Below, piece after piece: positions 1-13,700 of a stretch of DNA of 64,000 nt. Numbering within the stretch: the stretch's first letter is position 1; each line of letters starts with the position of its first letter. The notes below the pieces were generated by a model. That model was given only the letters and a program-made list of their open reading frames with translations, was not told where the DNA came from and ran no database searches. The position numbers were made by a program, and so were the translations under genes. Source of the DNA: Forficula auricularia (taxonomy: Eukaryota > Arthropoda > Insecta > Dermaptera > Forficulidae). The stretch is from contig JALMQS010000068.1 in NCBI GenBank assembly GCA_024734495.1, forward strand, positions 1,830,075-1,894,074. Direction: 5' to 3'.

Positions 1-245
1 TCGACCCCCCCTACCCCCCGCTGTGTGTAACCTGTATTTTATTATGTTACAAATATCAAATCCGTACAACATTTTTATTAATTTTTATAATTAGGTATCG
101 GGTAAATACACAATTAAACACTGCTGGATGTAGAGTTCTTCGGCCCTGGGCAGTATATTAATATTTTCGCACCGAACGCCCGGTGCGCCCATACTATAAT
201 CCTGCACTGCAATTAAAAGTACCTATAACAGACATATTTTTACAT

Positions 246-468
246 TGATTACATCGCCAAACGCTTCGCCTTGTGTTAACCTATAAATATCCTTTAATTA
301 ACATTTTCTTAATAAAAATATATTTTTAAACTTTGTTTTTTTTTTATTTTTTTACTGAGGCTTCGCGACCCCACAGGGGGCGCTTCGCCTTGTGTTAACC
401 TACAAATATCCTTTATTTAACATTTTCTTAATAAAAATATATTTTTAAACTTTTTTACTGAGTCATCC
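246..468. repeat. Two-copy tandem repeat, ~119-bp offset
   Basis: The segment beginning CGCTTCGCCTTGTGTTAACC at 262 recurs at 381 with few changes, each followed by an AT-rich stretch and a TTTACTGAG end. It lies at the left edge of the window. No coding potential. Confidence 0.8.
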
Positions 469-486
469 ATGGACCGCACGCCACTA

Positions 487-541
<55 letters not shown>
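487..541. repeat. (TA)n microsatellite
   Basis: An uninterrupted TA dinucleotide run of about 55 bases. Array length is probably unreliable in the assembly. Confidence 0.95.
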
Positions 542-545
<4 letters not shown>

Positions 546-3500
546 GTATAAAGAATAGAATAGTGGAGAATTTATCTTTAGGATTTGAGAGGTCCCAGGC
601 GCAATTAAATATTGTCGGTACCATTACAGTATGCAACTAATAGAATAAAAAATTACAAAGAGGCTTTCTTATCATCTGATTTCTTGATTGATTTTCGAAA
701 GTTAAGCTTGAATAAATCTGATCATGTGTAGCTTATATTTATCTATAAATATGCTATCTAAAAATGAAATTTTTTCTATTCAAATAGGAGTATTTTATTG
801 TAAAAATGAATTTAATTAAAATTTAAAAATTGATTTATTCTTTTAAATATTGACTTCTATTCTTAGGAATATTTTATTTATGTGAAATTTACGGTTTTGA
901 TTATTTTTTTTTCATTTTCTTTTTTACAATTTAAAAAATTATTTTACTATAAATTAAATTCTTCGCTCTGTTGAATTGTTTATGTTTCATTTCTCATTTT
1001 AATAAAGAATAAACAATTTTAAAGATTTTAATAACTAATAGTTTTAATATATACTTAATATTTATATAATTTAATAAAATATAAACTTTAAATTTATATA
1101 TTGTGTTTTCATAACAAGTATTTTTTCTAAAAGAAGATAAAAAATTTTTTATAAAAAAATTCTATTACATTATATATACAAATTTACCAGATATTACTTT
1201 AAAAATACAATGGCATCACACTTATTAAATATTTTTTTTATAAAATATCTGTAGATATGGAAAATTATATATACCTATATTTATATAAATTTATTTAACA
1301 AAAATTATCTAAAAATGTCTTTGATAGAATTATTGGAAGATGGACGGTTTACAAATTCACACCATTCAATGGCATAAGTGAAAGTAATTATTCTAGCTTA
1401 AATATGGAATCAATTAAGAATTACCTCACATGATAAATTGGATAATATGTTTATCTTTAGATTCCCAGATTTGCCTAGGATCCAATCTTATTTAAACCAA
1501 AAGCATGTTCAACTTCTAAATTTTGAAATAACTATTCTCTTAGGTGGAGTAAAGAAAAACAATAATTTAAAGGTGTACTTTGTTTTAGGTTGATCCTTTC
1601 TAGCCATTTAGTTACTGAGGAAAAATTAAAACTGCAAGTTGAAGGCGAATTTATTTGATGTTCTATCAAGCTATCATAGTTAGATTTATTGTATAAGCTG
1701 GATAAATTTTCGTGTTACCATGATAAAAAAAATTATAGAATTAATTAAAATTTTCTATTATTCTCAAGGGAGGATTTATGTCAACTCATGTAGGAAGCTT
1801 GAAAATAACTTGAAGACCTCAAGTTACTTATTTGAGAGAATAATAGAATATTTTTTATAGTTTTCTAATTTCATCATGTGTAGTTTAACATGAAAAAAAT
1901 TTCAGATCATTATTCTGAATACCAAAGTCTCAAATAAAAAATACTTATTTTATGAGTGATCAAAATTGGAATTTTCATTTAAAGATGTTTGAAAAAATCA
2001 GAATAATATTTGATAGCAAATCATTCAATGGCTTATCTGGGAATCTTTCCTCGCTAAATGAATAACTAAATATAATATATATAAATATATTTATATATAA
2101 TCTATTTTTTATTCTTTCACAACTTCACACTTATATTATCACAGATTATTAATAGGAAGATTGCAAAATCGAATTTCATTAAAAATTATTAAATATTTTA
2201 GATATTAGGATTTTATTATATTGCTATGATTTTGGTTGAATAATTATATATTAATAATATAAAAGTAAAACATTAAATATAAAATTAAGAAAATTATTTC
2301 AAAAATATTCAAAATTGAATGATTAAGGTGTAATTTATGTTTCAGCTTTGCATTTTTCAATAAATCATTCGGAGTGATAGTTCAAATAATTTTGAGAAAT
2401 TTTTTTTTCTTAATGGAAAAACAAGCTGATGGAGTATAAAGATATTTTTTTTTTAAGTTGAAGTACTATCAGTCTGAATTATTGCGAAGCACAGATATAT
2501 GTTTACACTCTTTAATGAAAGAAAAAATAATTTTAAAGTAAATGAATAAATTAAATAATTAAATGATTTTTTTTTTTTGAATATTTTTTGAATTACTTTC
2601 ACTCATTCATTATGCAGGAAAAATAATTTCAATAATTTTATTTAAATCCTTGACGATCATATTTGTGAGATTGTGTAGAAAAAACTTATTCACTCGAGTA
2701 TTCCTGATGTTAAAAAATTATATCTATAATAAATTGCATTGAGATAATAATTAATAGATATTAAAGTAAATTCTAAAAAGTTTTTATCAAAATTTTTGTT
2801 CTTTGATTTTAATAAAAATTAAAATAATTATTTTTTTTTTAAAATAATGAATATATATACATAAATTAAAATATATATTTATTTAATTTTTTTTTTTTTG
2901 ATATTCAGAAAATTTTTCGCTTGAATATAAATTTAAAAATTATTTGGAAAAGTCTATTCACATTCTTTAAATATTCCTTATAATTTAAGCTAAAAATTTT
3001 CTGATATCCTAATTCAACCCTCAAAAGCTTTACCTCGAATTGATGAGTTATAAATTAAGAAAGAAATCATATACATATATAAGAATAATTAATCATCTAA
3101 TTTGTGAATTACTGATAAAGTTTTTAAAAACTAAGATTTAATTTAAATAAAATAATACTTGGATATATCAAAAATAATAATAAAAAAAAAATAAACACTA
3201 ACGATCCAGTGAATCTTAATCTTTTTAACGATAGGAAAATATAAAAATACTAATGACAATTTTTGATAGGTTTTATATTTTTTTTTTCTTTAAAAAATAT
3301 CAATTTATCTCTAATAAAGTATTTAAAATTTTCATTAGATTTTTACTTTACTTTATTCTATTATTAATACTGATATTAAAATATTTTCGGCTCTTAGCAT
3401 AATAATATACAAATGGCGAATCGCGATCGACGGAACGATAATTTTACTTTTTGCCCTTGTCTTTATCGCTATGAGCACATTATTTCATTATGGTTGTACA

Positions 3501-4475
3501 GAGATTCCTATAAAAAAATGGTTTCTAGGTGGTTTCATAATTCTATAAACTTCAAATATATAAATATATGAATCCTCTGAAATTAGAAATTTTCGATATT
3601 AATAAAAAAATCACAATCAATCAATCTTTCTAAGTTGGGCGTGGTTGTTCGCTGGATGCATTTAAAAATTGTAATAATTTATTATTAAAAATGTATATTA
3701 CATCTGTGTAAGTGACTGCCTGCGTCTTCTTATTCATATGTATGTAAATATTTGATTGATTTGAGATTATTTATAGGATTGCCTTTATCTTCAGTCCACA
3801 AAAAATATTTCCCTTAAATATTCAACAAGCGGTTTTTTAGTTACAAATTGAATTGAATTTATAGGGTAGGTAGAAAGTCATATGATTGACTTTCTAGCTA
3901 ACCACATGAAGTTCAATTCTAACTAAAAACCGCTTTTGAATATTAGTGATTTTTTTTGGTTGAATGAAAATGTCTGAAGATGGTCTCAAACTAATAAAAT
4001 ATTTCCATATATTTTATTTTATATAAAAAAGCACTCTCAGAATTATTCCTCATAAATTAAAAAAATTTGGTAAGTACTCTTGAAAAAAAACTTTTAATAA
4101 TGCATCAAATTGCTGAATAAAATTTAATATGATGGATCAGTTTTTCTAAAGGGAGTAGAGCTATTTGTATCATTAAAAAAATTAATAATTATGAGAAAAA
4201 GCTTTCTTGGCCGAAAAATAATTACAGCATGTCTTTTCTAAATCAAAGTATTAATTTCCTTTTAAAATTATTTTCACTTCTCTATTCTATTATATCTTTA
4301 TTAATACTTATATTATAGAAACTCGATTGAAAAATATCTTAATGTGTTCAGAGTAATAAAAATCTTATTCTCTCCTAAGTCAAATAAATTAAAAAATATA
4401 TTTTATATGTATTTAAAAAACTATTAAAAGTAGGAATCCTTATTATATATACATTTGCTTAATACATCCTTTCTT
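542..4475. other. 3' flank of the gene: AT-rich DNA with no recognised gene
   Basis: About 3.9 kb of very AT-rich sequence with homopolymers and no open frame I can defend. The only clear structure is the palindrome at 3817-3948. The start presumably contains the TTC28 3' UTR, whose end cannot be fixed from the sequence. Confidence 0.6.
3817..3948. repeat. Foldback repeat (MITE-like) in the 3' flank
   Basis: AATATTCAACAAGCGGTTTT at the left is mirrored by AAAACCGCTTTTGAATATT at the right. The pairing continues inwards through TTGAATTGAA/TTCAATTC to a short centre containing GAAAGTCATATGATTGACTTTC. Arms are about 55 bases with small mismatches. Confidence 0.8.
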
Positions 4476-4769
4476 TTAGAGAATTTCATTTTCCACATTA
4501 TTAGACGGCCCCAAATTAGTTGTCCCTGAAGAGGTGACATCAGCCAGAGTTGATATTGTTCCATCACTTTGTTTTAATGAAGGTGTTGATTTTAAACATA
4601 AAGTTTCAGATTCTGGCATTGGCGGAGGTGGCGGCGGAGGTGGAGGAGGTTTATTTCGAACTCTTGGTCGTGGTGGAGGTGGAGGTGGACCAAGATCAGC
4701 AGCTGCATCATCCAGAAATGCTACCAAACGACTTGGAGGAGGAATTTCCGAAGAAAATAGTGCCGATAG
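4476..4769 (-). CDS. TTC28: TTC28 last exon: poly-proline C terminus and stop, 97 codons + TAA
   Basis: It encodes LSALFSSEIPPPSRLVAFLD, then AAADLGPPPPPPRPRVRNKP extended to ten prolines, and ends GPSNNVENEIL followed by TAA. The acceptor is GCTTTCAG. The two proline blocks would suit profilin, WW, SH3 or EVH1 partners (inference from motif type). AATAAA on the minus strand at 4302-4297 is a possible polyadenylation signal, though such hexamers are common in this AT-rich DNA. Confidence 0.88.
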   Translation of the reverse strand, partial: LSALFSSEIPPPSRLVAFLDDAAADLGPPPPPPRPRVRNKPPPPPPPPPPMPESETLCLKSTPSLKQSDGTISTLADVTSSGTTNLGPSNNVENEIL

Positions 4770-7700
4770 CTGAAAGCAAATTGATAAAATTACTTATATA
4801 TATATATATTTTTACTTTACCATACAGGGTATGGACAAGTATTGTAATCGTGCATGAAAAAAGTGTTTTTTTTCTCGAAATATCTCAAAAACGGCTGAAA
4901 CTATTTTGATTAAAAAAATTGAGCGAAACCATGGCATTTCGCTCTACAAAAAAGCTCTAATAAGAAAACATCGAAAAAATTATATTTTTCGAGATAATAA
5001 TTGTTTTGTCAATATGTCTGTTAGTTAGCCTGGTTGTCTTTCTGTTAGTCTGTGCTTTATCAAATTTTTGTGGACGAGCTAGCTCAAAAATTAGTTTGAA
5101 TATCGAAACCAAATTTCACACGTAATTTTGGTCCATTGAGATTAAAAGCTGATTAGATTTTGGTGCATATCGATCCAAAATTAAGGGGGGGAGGGGGGTT
5201 AAAAATTAAAAATCAAAGCCATTTGAGCAAACTCAACCAAATTTTGTATACATAATCAGTGGACCCTCAGAAGTCTAAAAATACAAAAACTAACTGCACA
5301 AAATGGGGGGGAGGGTCAAAAAATGAAAATCTTGGCCATTTACGAAACTCAACCAAATTTTGTATACATAATCAGTGGGCCCCCAGGAGTCTAAAAATGC
5401 AAAAACTAACCCCCCCTCCCCTACATGATTATAAATAATTTTATTAAATATTAAATATAAGTGAGGGGCCAGGTTGTATGATAAAGTCAAGTGGATGGCC
5501 ACATCAGAACACGTCAACTTATTTTTTATTTAAAATGATTTCAGGGTTGTTTTTTCAAAACGTTTAAAAATTTATTCAATATATTTAATTCTTTGATTGT
5601 TTATCTGGAAGATTTTTTCGAATAGGACCACCATGGTAAAATTAGAAAAAAAATTAATTTAACTCGAACCCTCTTTCAGAAGCCGTCTCCAAGTGATAAT
5701 GAAGAGTAAAACAAGACAGTTCGACCCCAACGGATCGAAGATTTGTTTAAATCGGCCACAATTATCATCACTTGATAACGAATTCAGAAGTAAGTGGCGA
5801 ATCTAATTTCGCAATTTTATCGCAAATGAGTACTAAATCGAAATTTTTTTAAAATCGAAATATAGTTGAAATATAGTTATTAGCGAAAAACAGATATGAT
5901 ATAAAGCATTAGATATTTCATTTAATATAAAAATGGAAATTTCCAGTAATCTATTGAAATCATGTTTGAATTTTTCATTAATTTAAAAAAATTGATGAAA
6001 AATATTTGCTTTTTAAAGCTTCCAGCACTACATTGACTTTCTGCAATTGATCTGCCATCTCCTTCATCCCGGCGACTTAGTTCACTGAATGGTGAACTGC
6101 TTCCCCCTGGTTGAGTTCCAACCACTGCCCCAGACACGACTCCCACTGAAGTACCAACGGCTGCCTCTTGGAACTGTTGTAATGCTGAACTAGACAGCCA
6201 AGCTTGATTTTTCCTAAAAAAATTATATAATTATTATATATGTTCTAAAAAAAATGTATTTCATTATATAAGGTCCAACAGAAAAAATCCATGTAAAATG
6301 GAAATGATGTCGCCTGAAATGACTGAACGCATTATCCAAAACTTCAGAAATCCCCGCTCTTTCGCAAACGGGGGGATGCCATTTGAAAGAAATCATTTTA
6401 CATAAATAAACTTTAAGATTCTGCAAACATTTGTAAAATACAATTTTTGATTGATTATGACATTTACAATTTACTCTCCTTGGAAATCTATGCATTTTTT
6501 CTTGTAGGACCCTATATTAAATAAATATAATAAATCCACAATATTTTTTTTAATTTTAAATAAAGTTCCTTGAAATATTGAGGTAAGTATCTGAATTTTA
6601 CAGGATATAAATAAAAGTTCAATAAAAAAAAAAAAAAAACTGAGAAAAAACGCAAATCTAGGTAACAGGGAGGTCAATCTCCTACTCCAATGAGTATATC
6701 TATACTCCCCTAACCCCTCGGTGGGTAACTAACCCTTCCCTTCCCCGAAAATCAACCTACCCTCTCTTGGCTAAGGCTCCGGATTGGTATTTTTGAAGAT
6801 TTTATTATTTTATTATTATTTATTTCGTGAAAATATTAAAAGAATTACATTTATTTCTTTATATATGTAAAATTTATAGATTTAAAGCAATAACATATAT
6901 AAATTTTCTTTTCAAAGATGTGCCATTGAATTCCCTTCCTTCTTTTTACTGGTGTAAAGTTCATGACTCCCCCATTATCAATCCTAATTACACTTATTTA
7001 TTTAAGAATGAAGCATCATAAAAATAAAACCTGAATTCTTATCTCCAAGTGTTAATTGATCAAGAAGAAGGCGCGTTTCAGTCTCATTATCATTAGTACT
7101 GTCTCCAGAATGATTTCCCAAAGTAGGAAGTAAGAGTTGACTTAAAGGAGGTGCAAGTCCAAGTCCTAGAAAATTAAATTATTCATATATTAGATTTATA
7201 AAAATAGTGATTTATTGGCAAAAATTTTAATTAAACTTACCAATATTTCTTTCATGATACACTTCACTAATTGTTGGTGCCAATTCACGTCTATTCAGAC
7301 GCCTGAGTTGAAGAATATTTGCTGATGAAGATGCAGTTGTGGATGCTGTTCCGGAACCTCCGCTACTTGAAGGCGGATTCGTTGTTACTGAATTTGAACT
7401 TGTATCTACATTCGTTTCAACAACCCCTGGAATGACATTGGAGGATTCTACCACTACCGATGAGTTGTCCAAGACTGATGAATGTTTAGGAATTCGACTG
7501 TGAATCAATAAAATAAAATGTTATTCATTTGAGAATTTCGAAAATAATTAATTTTTAATTACCTTATGGTTGAGAGTTCCGTGCGTATACTTAATCGATC
7601 AGGAGGACCATTGTTAACTTTGGTATTTTGAAAGAGAGACCTGGAAGCCTGGCTATGGAACTAAAAGGAAAAACAAATCGAATTTATTATTTTAAAAAGA

Positions 7701-10700
7701 ACAGTTTGACTAAGACAATGTCCAATATGATAAGTTACCTTAGGAGTAGATGTTGAAACGACGTCAGCAGCTACGGCTGCATTGGCAACTGAAGGATCAC
7801 ATGGAGGTAATGGATGCAAAGAATCGACCATCGGAAGTCCTGGAGGAGCCACAGAAGGCACAACTACAGTGGGTCGTGGAGGTGGAAATGCAGGTAATGA
7901 ATGAAGCTAATAAAAATTAAACAAAATATACAGTGAATTAGACACAAATAATATATATAAATATGTATTTATATTATAAATATTAGATATATAATATAAT
8001 AATGAGCTTCCAAAAAAGTGGAACACTTGAAAACATTTTGAACATTTTTAAATGAGGTAGGGATTCAAACTATGGATTGGCCAGCTTGCAGTCCGGACTT
8101 AAATCCTATTGAGCATGTATGGGACATGCTGGGGAGGCGAGTCCGTGCTAGAGATCCTGCTCCAGAGACCATCCAGCAGCTCCGAGACTTCCTCCAAGAA
8201 GAGTGGGAAAATCTGGACCATACGCAGGTTGTACGCCAAGTCAGAAGTATCGTTATGAGGCTGGCGGCTGTGATTCAGACGAGGGGCGTAATATTCCTTA
8301 CTAGAACTTGAAATTTTTGAGAATTTTGTGATAAATAAAAGACCAAAAAAATGAAAAATTTTTGTTTTTGTATATTTTGTAATACCTGCTTAAGAATTTT
8401 ATTCATTGTGATATTGTTTAAAAATAATTCTACATGTATACAATCTATTAAAAGTTTAAATAAAAAATATAAATTTTGATATTTCTTTGGAAAAAAATCC
8501 GAATTTTTCAAGTATTCCACTTTTTTTGAAGGGCAGTGTATATAAAATAATAATAATTACAAATAATCATTTATTTATTAGTAGGCAAGAAAATTTGTTT
8601 GTGGACCCAATTAAAGAAATATTTATGGAACATGGCCATGTATGGATGTGAAACCTGGACGATTGGAGAAGCGGAGAGAAAGAGATTGGAAGCTTTCGAA
8701 ATGTGGTGCTGCAGAAGAATGATGAATATCAAATGGATGGATAGAATTACAAATGAAGAGACTGGAACTCGCTCCCTGCCATCATCTTTCCCGCGACTTA
8801 TAACCTTCAGCTATTTAAGACCCATATCCTCAGATACCTTAAACCCCCGCCCAGTCCATAAAATTCTTTCTTCTTTTCACGATGGAGGGGCCAACCCAGG
8901 CCTTTAGGGGTTGCACCTTTTTGGTGTAACTCCTTCTATGGAAGAGTCTGGGGAAGAGAAGAGGTCAGATGATGGGCACACACTGAGACACAGGGGATTG
9001 CTTGGGGATATCTTGGAGGGGAAAGGAAAGGCCCAGATTAGAATCTTCTTCTTTTAAGTCAGGTCTCCCTGACGTTTTGGCTCCTCTCCACATATACCTG
9101 TGCTGAGTGTGTTTAGTTGTTTTACACAGATATACGGGACCTACTTTTTAACGCCGGTGCCGAACGGATAGTTTGGAGAAGTTACTTGGCAATTATACTC
9201 TTGGTAGGTTGCCATTGCTTTCCAAGAGGAGGCGACTGCAAATATCTGATCTGCCGAGACTCAGTCTCGAACCAGCGTTCTTCGAGTCAGCGACCCCACA
9301 CTCACACTAGGGATATGGGATGCGAGACATTTAGTAAGGTCAAAGAGCTGGCATGGGACAGAGCCTAATGGAGACGGGTGGTTGTGTCAAGCCAGTCTTA
9401 GGACTGTGTACTCAATGATGATGATGATGGACCCAAGTGCAAATTTAAAGCAGCTGAGTAACAAAAAGTCCAAATTATGTTGCTTTAAGTATATCTTTTT
9501 ATTTAAAAGTGCAATTTATTTCATCAGGTGAACGATAAATATTACTTTATTTTTCTAGGGCCATAAATACTTAATGATTTTATAAATATAAGTTGTGTAC
9601 AACACTACGTGAGTGTTTTTATGCATTGTAAATAAATAAATAAATCTCGAACCATTTCAAAAGTGACATTTACATCGAACATGTAAAAGTATCTTAGTTG
9701 ACTGAATTTTATTATTACCAGTGCATTAGTAACAGATGCTGGATTGCCTCTCCTTCTAACAACTGTAGTTAATCCGTTCCCTTCCCAATCAGTAGCTGAG
9801 CTAGCGCTTGAACTAGAATCAGGTCGACGATAGGTTGAAGAAGGACCACCCGTAGAAGAGACAATATTTACTGATGATGAGGTTGGATTGGGTAATAATT
9901 CATGACCTTGTGGCGATGAATATAATGTTCGAATTCTAAAACAAATCAAAATATTTAAAAATTAATTATCCATTTGCTTAATGGTAAAAAAGGCTCATTC
10001 TACCCTTAAATATAGTAAAAAAAATGAATTCATATTAATTTATATAAATTAGATTTAGATTAATAGATTTATAGCTATATTTCTCACTTATGTTTCATCC
10101 GAATTACAATCTATATACAATACATATCGTCGGTAGAGTCTAAAGCTGTTAACTCGATTTTTTATCATAAAATACCGTTCGAAAAAAAGAGCGCAGCATC
10201 GTCCAAGTAAAACTGCTACTTAAAATTACGATTGTAAGTTGTAGAAAAAAAATGTGAAAAATAGTTTCTTTCCATAACAACAATATTAAATTTTGTTTGT
10301 TTTATCAGGTTTACTCTCTAAGGCGACGATATATAAAATTGAAACTCACTCACTTATTCATACTGATAAATCAACACCTAGCCCAAACCCCTTGACCAAG
10401 AAAGATGAAATTTTTGCAAAAGATTCTCCTTATTACTCTAACACTATAAAAATATTTTTGAAATTTTGCCTTTAAGGGGTTAAAATAGAGGTTGAAATTC
10501 AATTCTTAATGAGAGTTTAACAAATCAATTTATTATAATTGGCTCATATTTGCTTTGATTAATCAAGAAGGCAGAATGTATGTTCAAATGAAGACACAAA
10601 ATATAAAAATAAAACTGAAGAAGTGAAGAGGAAAGCTAAGCCTTCGAAACCATAGTCTCTAAAAAAATAAAATTATATATTAGTATTATTTGCATAAAAA

Positions 10701-13700
10701 TATAGTCCTTATTTCCCGATAGCAACTTTAATAATTTAATCGATGGAGATAACTAATCAAAATATTGGTATATATAACATATACGGTACTTGAGCTCATT
10801 TCCAAAGGTGTGTATACAACCTTTCTGATTTGTAATAAAAAAAAAATATGTATGACAGTTCGGATTTGGTAGATGACAATCTTGTGATTTCTCAAGAAAT
10901 TTTAAATCTGTTACCATAGACAATTTGAACTTATATTTAGGAAGACAAGAGAACACCTCCCTCTTGGATTTATTCTTAAAAATCTACTAATTAGAAGCTA
11001 ATTCGGCAAGAAAATATTCTCAATGCATGCTTTGAATTTTTGACATTTCCGCAGTGTATTTTGTTTTATTTAAAATCAATAGACGGACAAAAGTGTCCTT
11101 ATACACAGTATCCAAGTATCGTAAGATGAGCCGTTTACAGCCAGTTGAGCTTCTGCCTCCCAAATAGTATTTTAAATGAGATATTTATTAGGAGCAATTT
11201 AATTTATAATTCACGGTTGTTATCAAGTCCTAATGAAGATAGGAATCCAACCGAAATTTTGATAGGAATATTTAATTTAAAATATATATGGTAATTAGCA
11301 ACTTCTAAATGCTAAACTCAACAACAACTAACTTTTAATTTTATGATAATTTATAAATTATAGATATAGAAACATACCTTGTTTGGTGGGCTAGCGTCAA
11401 AGTGGCTAATTCATGTGGCTGGGCCGCTTGGAGAGCCACGGGTGGACTGGGAGTGAAAGCTGCGTCCGATTCGCCACCGCCGGGCCTACCCATTAATTTG
11501 GCACCACTACTTGTTCCTGAAGTGTTGTTTGTATTTGAAAGATTTAATCCTGTACGTGATAACATAACATTCCAAGTTAATCGAATTTAATTATAAACTT
11601 TTGATAGCATAGTTGATATCTATATATATATAAAATTAAGGTTTTGTCTGTACATTGCTCCAAATCACGCCAAATTTTGGTTACACACGTTTCAAGCAAA
11701 ATTATGAACGAAAACACCCTCAACAAAATTCCTGTCTGTATGTTTCCGTCGTTTCCGAAAAGTTGCTCACGATTCACGTAAAAACGGCTGAAGGGATTAT
11801 TATGAAATTTCATATTTACATCAGATGTCTTCTAACTTACGTTTTTAGCTATATAACGTTTTGATATTTCGACCCCAGAAGGGGGTTTGGGGAGCTCAAG
11901 AATGAAAATTATCAAATAACTCCTAAACTATTAACTCTATACGGCAAATTTTATTATGAGCAAAATTGTAGGGGATGTGATTTCTGACAACTTTTGTTTA
12001 AAAAAATTCCCCCAAAATACCACCCAAAAAAGGGAGAGGGTCAAAATATGAAAATACTTGCTCTTTGACCAAACTCAACCAAATTTTGTATACATAATCT
12101 GGTAGAAGGCTAGAAATGCAAAAACTAACCACCCAAAATGGGGGGGGGGGGGTCAAAAAATGAAAATTCTTACCCTTAATAGAGCCAATTTAACCAAATT
12201 TTGTATACATAATCTATGGGTCACTAGAAGGCTAGAAATGGAAAAACTGGGGGTGGGGTGCGGGTGGTAGAGGGCACGGGGTGAAGGGTGGAGTGGAGGG
12301 TTTAGGTGAGGGTCCTGAGGCGTAATGGGGGGGGGGGCTCAGGTGAGGGTCCAGAGGCGTAATGGGGTGGTGCGGGGTGGAGGGCGCGGGGGTGAGGTCC
12401 AGCGGATGCTGGTGTGGGAGTGGTCCAGGGTAGGGGGTTCAGGTGAGGGTCCAGAGACGTAGTGGGGTGGTGCGGGGGTCGGTGGTTGGGCATGGTGCGG
12501 GGGGTGGAAGTGGGGTTCGTGGGTTGGGGATCCAGAGGGCGTGCCTCCTGGCTAGCAAGAGGGCCATCGAAGGCGGGCCTTGCAGCTAGTGTTTAATAAT
12601 ATAGACCCCTTTATGACCTTCAAATTGAATATTCTCTGAACAATAGTATCGTGGCCGGATTTAAGCACAGGCTTCGCAAGCTGCAGCCTATGGGCCCGCA
12701 CCACAAAGGGTCTATTTTTTTAAAAATATATTTAACAAGGTTTCAATAAAGAGTCATGCACGTTTATTTTTAAGTTTTTAATTGGATAATTGCTGAAAAT
12801 GCGTTTTTTAGGTTAATTAAAAAAAAATATTTTCCCAGCTAGGGCCCGCGCCACAGTTTATGTCTAGGGGCCCATAGACCCTAAATCCGGCCCTGAATAG
12901 TATAAACTTCTTAGATTTGACAATTGAAATAAGAAATGGTGAATCACTTTTTAGAATTGCGTTGTTTCCGCTTCCATCGAAAAGTCCTAGCAACTTTATT
13001 TTTCAAATGGATCACCCCGTATATTTACACGTTTTTAGAACCGCTCTTTTATTATAATACTTTTTTGTTAATATTGTCCTATACCTATACCTAAACCTAT
13101 CTCTATCGGTGTTAAATATAGTCCAAAACATGGCCTTAATTAAACTTGAATAAATTATCAATTCATGAAAAGTTGAAATTTTGGTGGTAGTTTAGGCAGA
13201 CGCGAAGTATTTAATTTAAGCCGAGAAATCGACTCCATATCATACAGAGCGAGCTAAAATTACTATTATTTCCGTTATTTATAAAAGGGGTCAAAAGTTT
13301 GTTTTTTCAAATGAGACCCCCTGTATATTACTCAATAAAGTGAAAGAAGAAGAAAAATACTTTATATCATGTCCCTATACATAAAACATCAAATTTTCTT
13401 AATAAAGCCGCTTTTTCGTGAAAAATTACTTTTTAATGAATTTAATTTTAAGTAACGATGGAAATATCCAGATTATGACAGTTTGTTGACTATTTATAAA
13501 TAACTTATTCTAAACTCCCAAGAAGAAACATGAAGAAAAAGACATTATATATTTTTCAAAATTTTCTATGTATAAATCTTAATTTGTAACTAATTTGAAA
13601 TATTTGTGATAGACTGATGATGAAGGCAATGCCTTCGAAACTATAGTCTCTAGAAATAATTAAAAATTATTTTATTTAAAAAACAGAAGACTCTCATTTT

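Larger units (their letters stand above)
8585..9432 (+). mobile_element. RTE-like LINE 3' end broken by a second LINE and a SINE-like piece
   Basis: 8585-8758 encodes YGCETWTIGEAERKRLEAFE and ends MDRITNEE, the C-terminal end of a non-LTR reverse transcriptase. 8940-9050 continues with GHTLRHRGLLGDILEG. 9320-9432 supplies the last part and a TGATGATGATG tail. A less interrupted relative at 54,283-54,626 shows the expected order. The clade label is tentative. Confidence 0.8.

Noticed and set aside
5640..5790. Minus-strand reading FKQIFDPLGSN as a BEL/Pao retrotransposon piece
   Set aside because: Only the DPLG core fits. The rest does not resemble the family and the stretch is short.
12302..12493. 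Pro/His-rich minus-strand frame
   Set aside because: A translation of the G-rich minisatellite.
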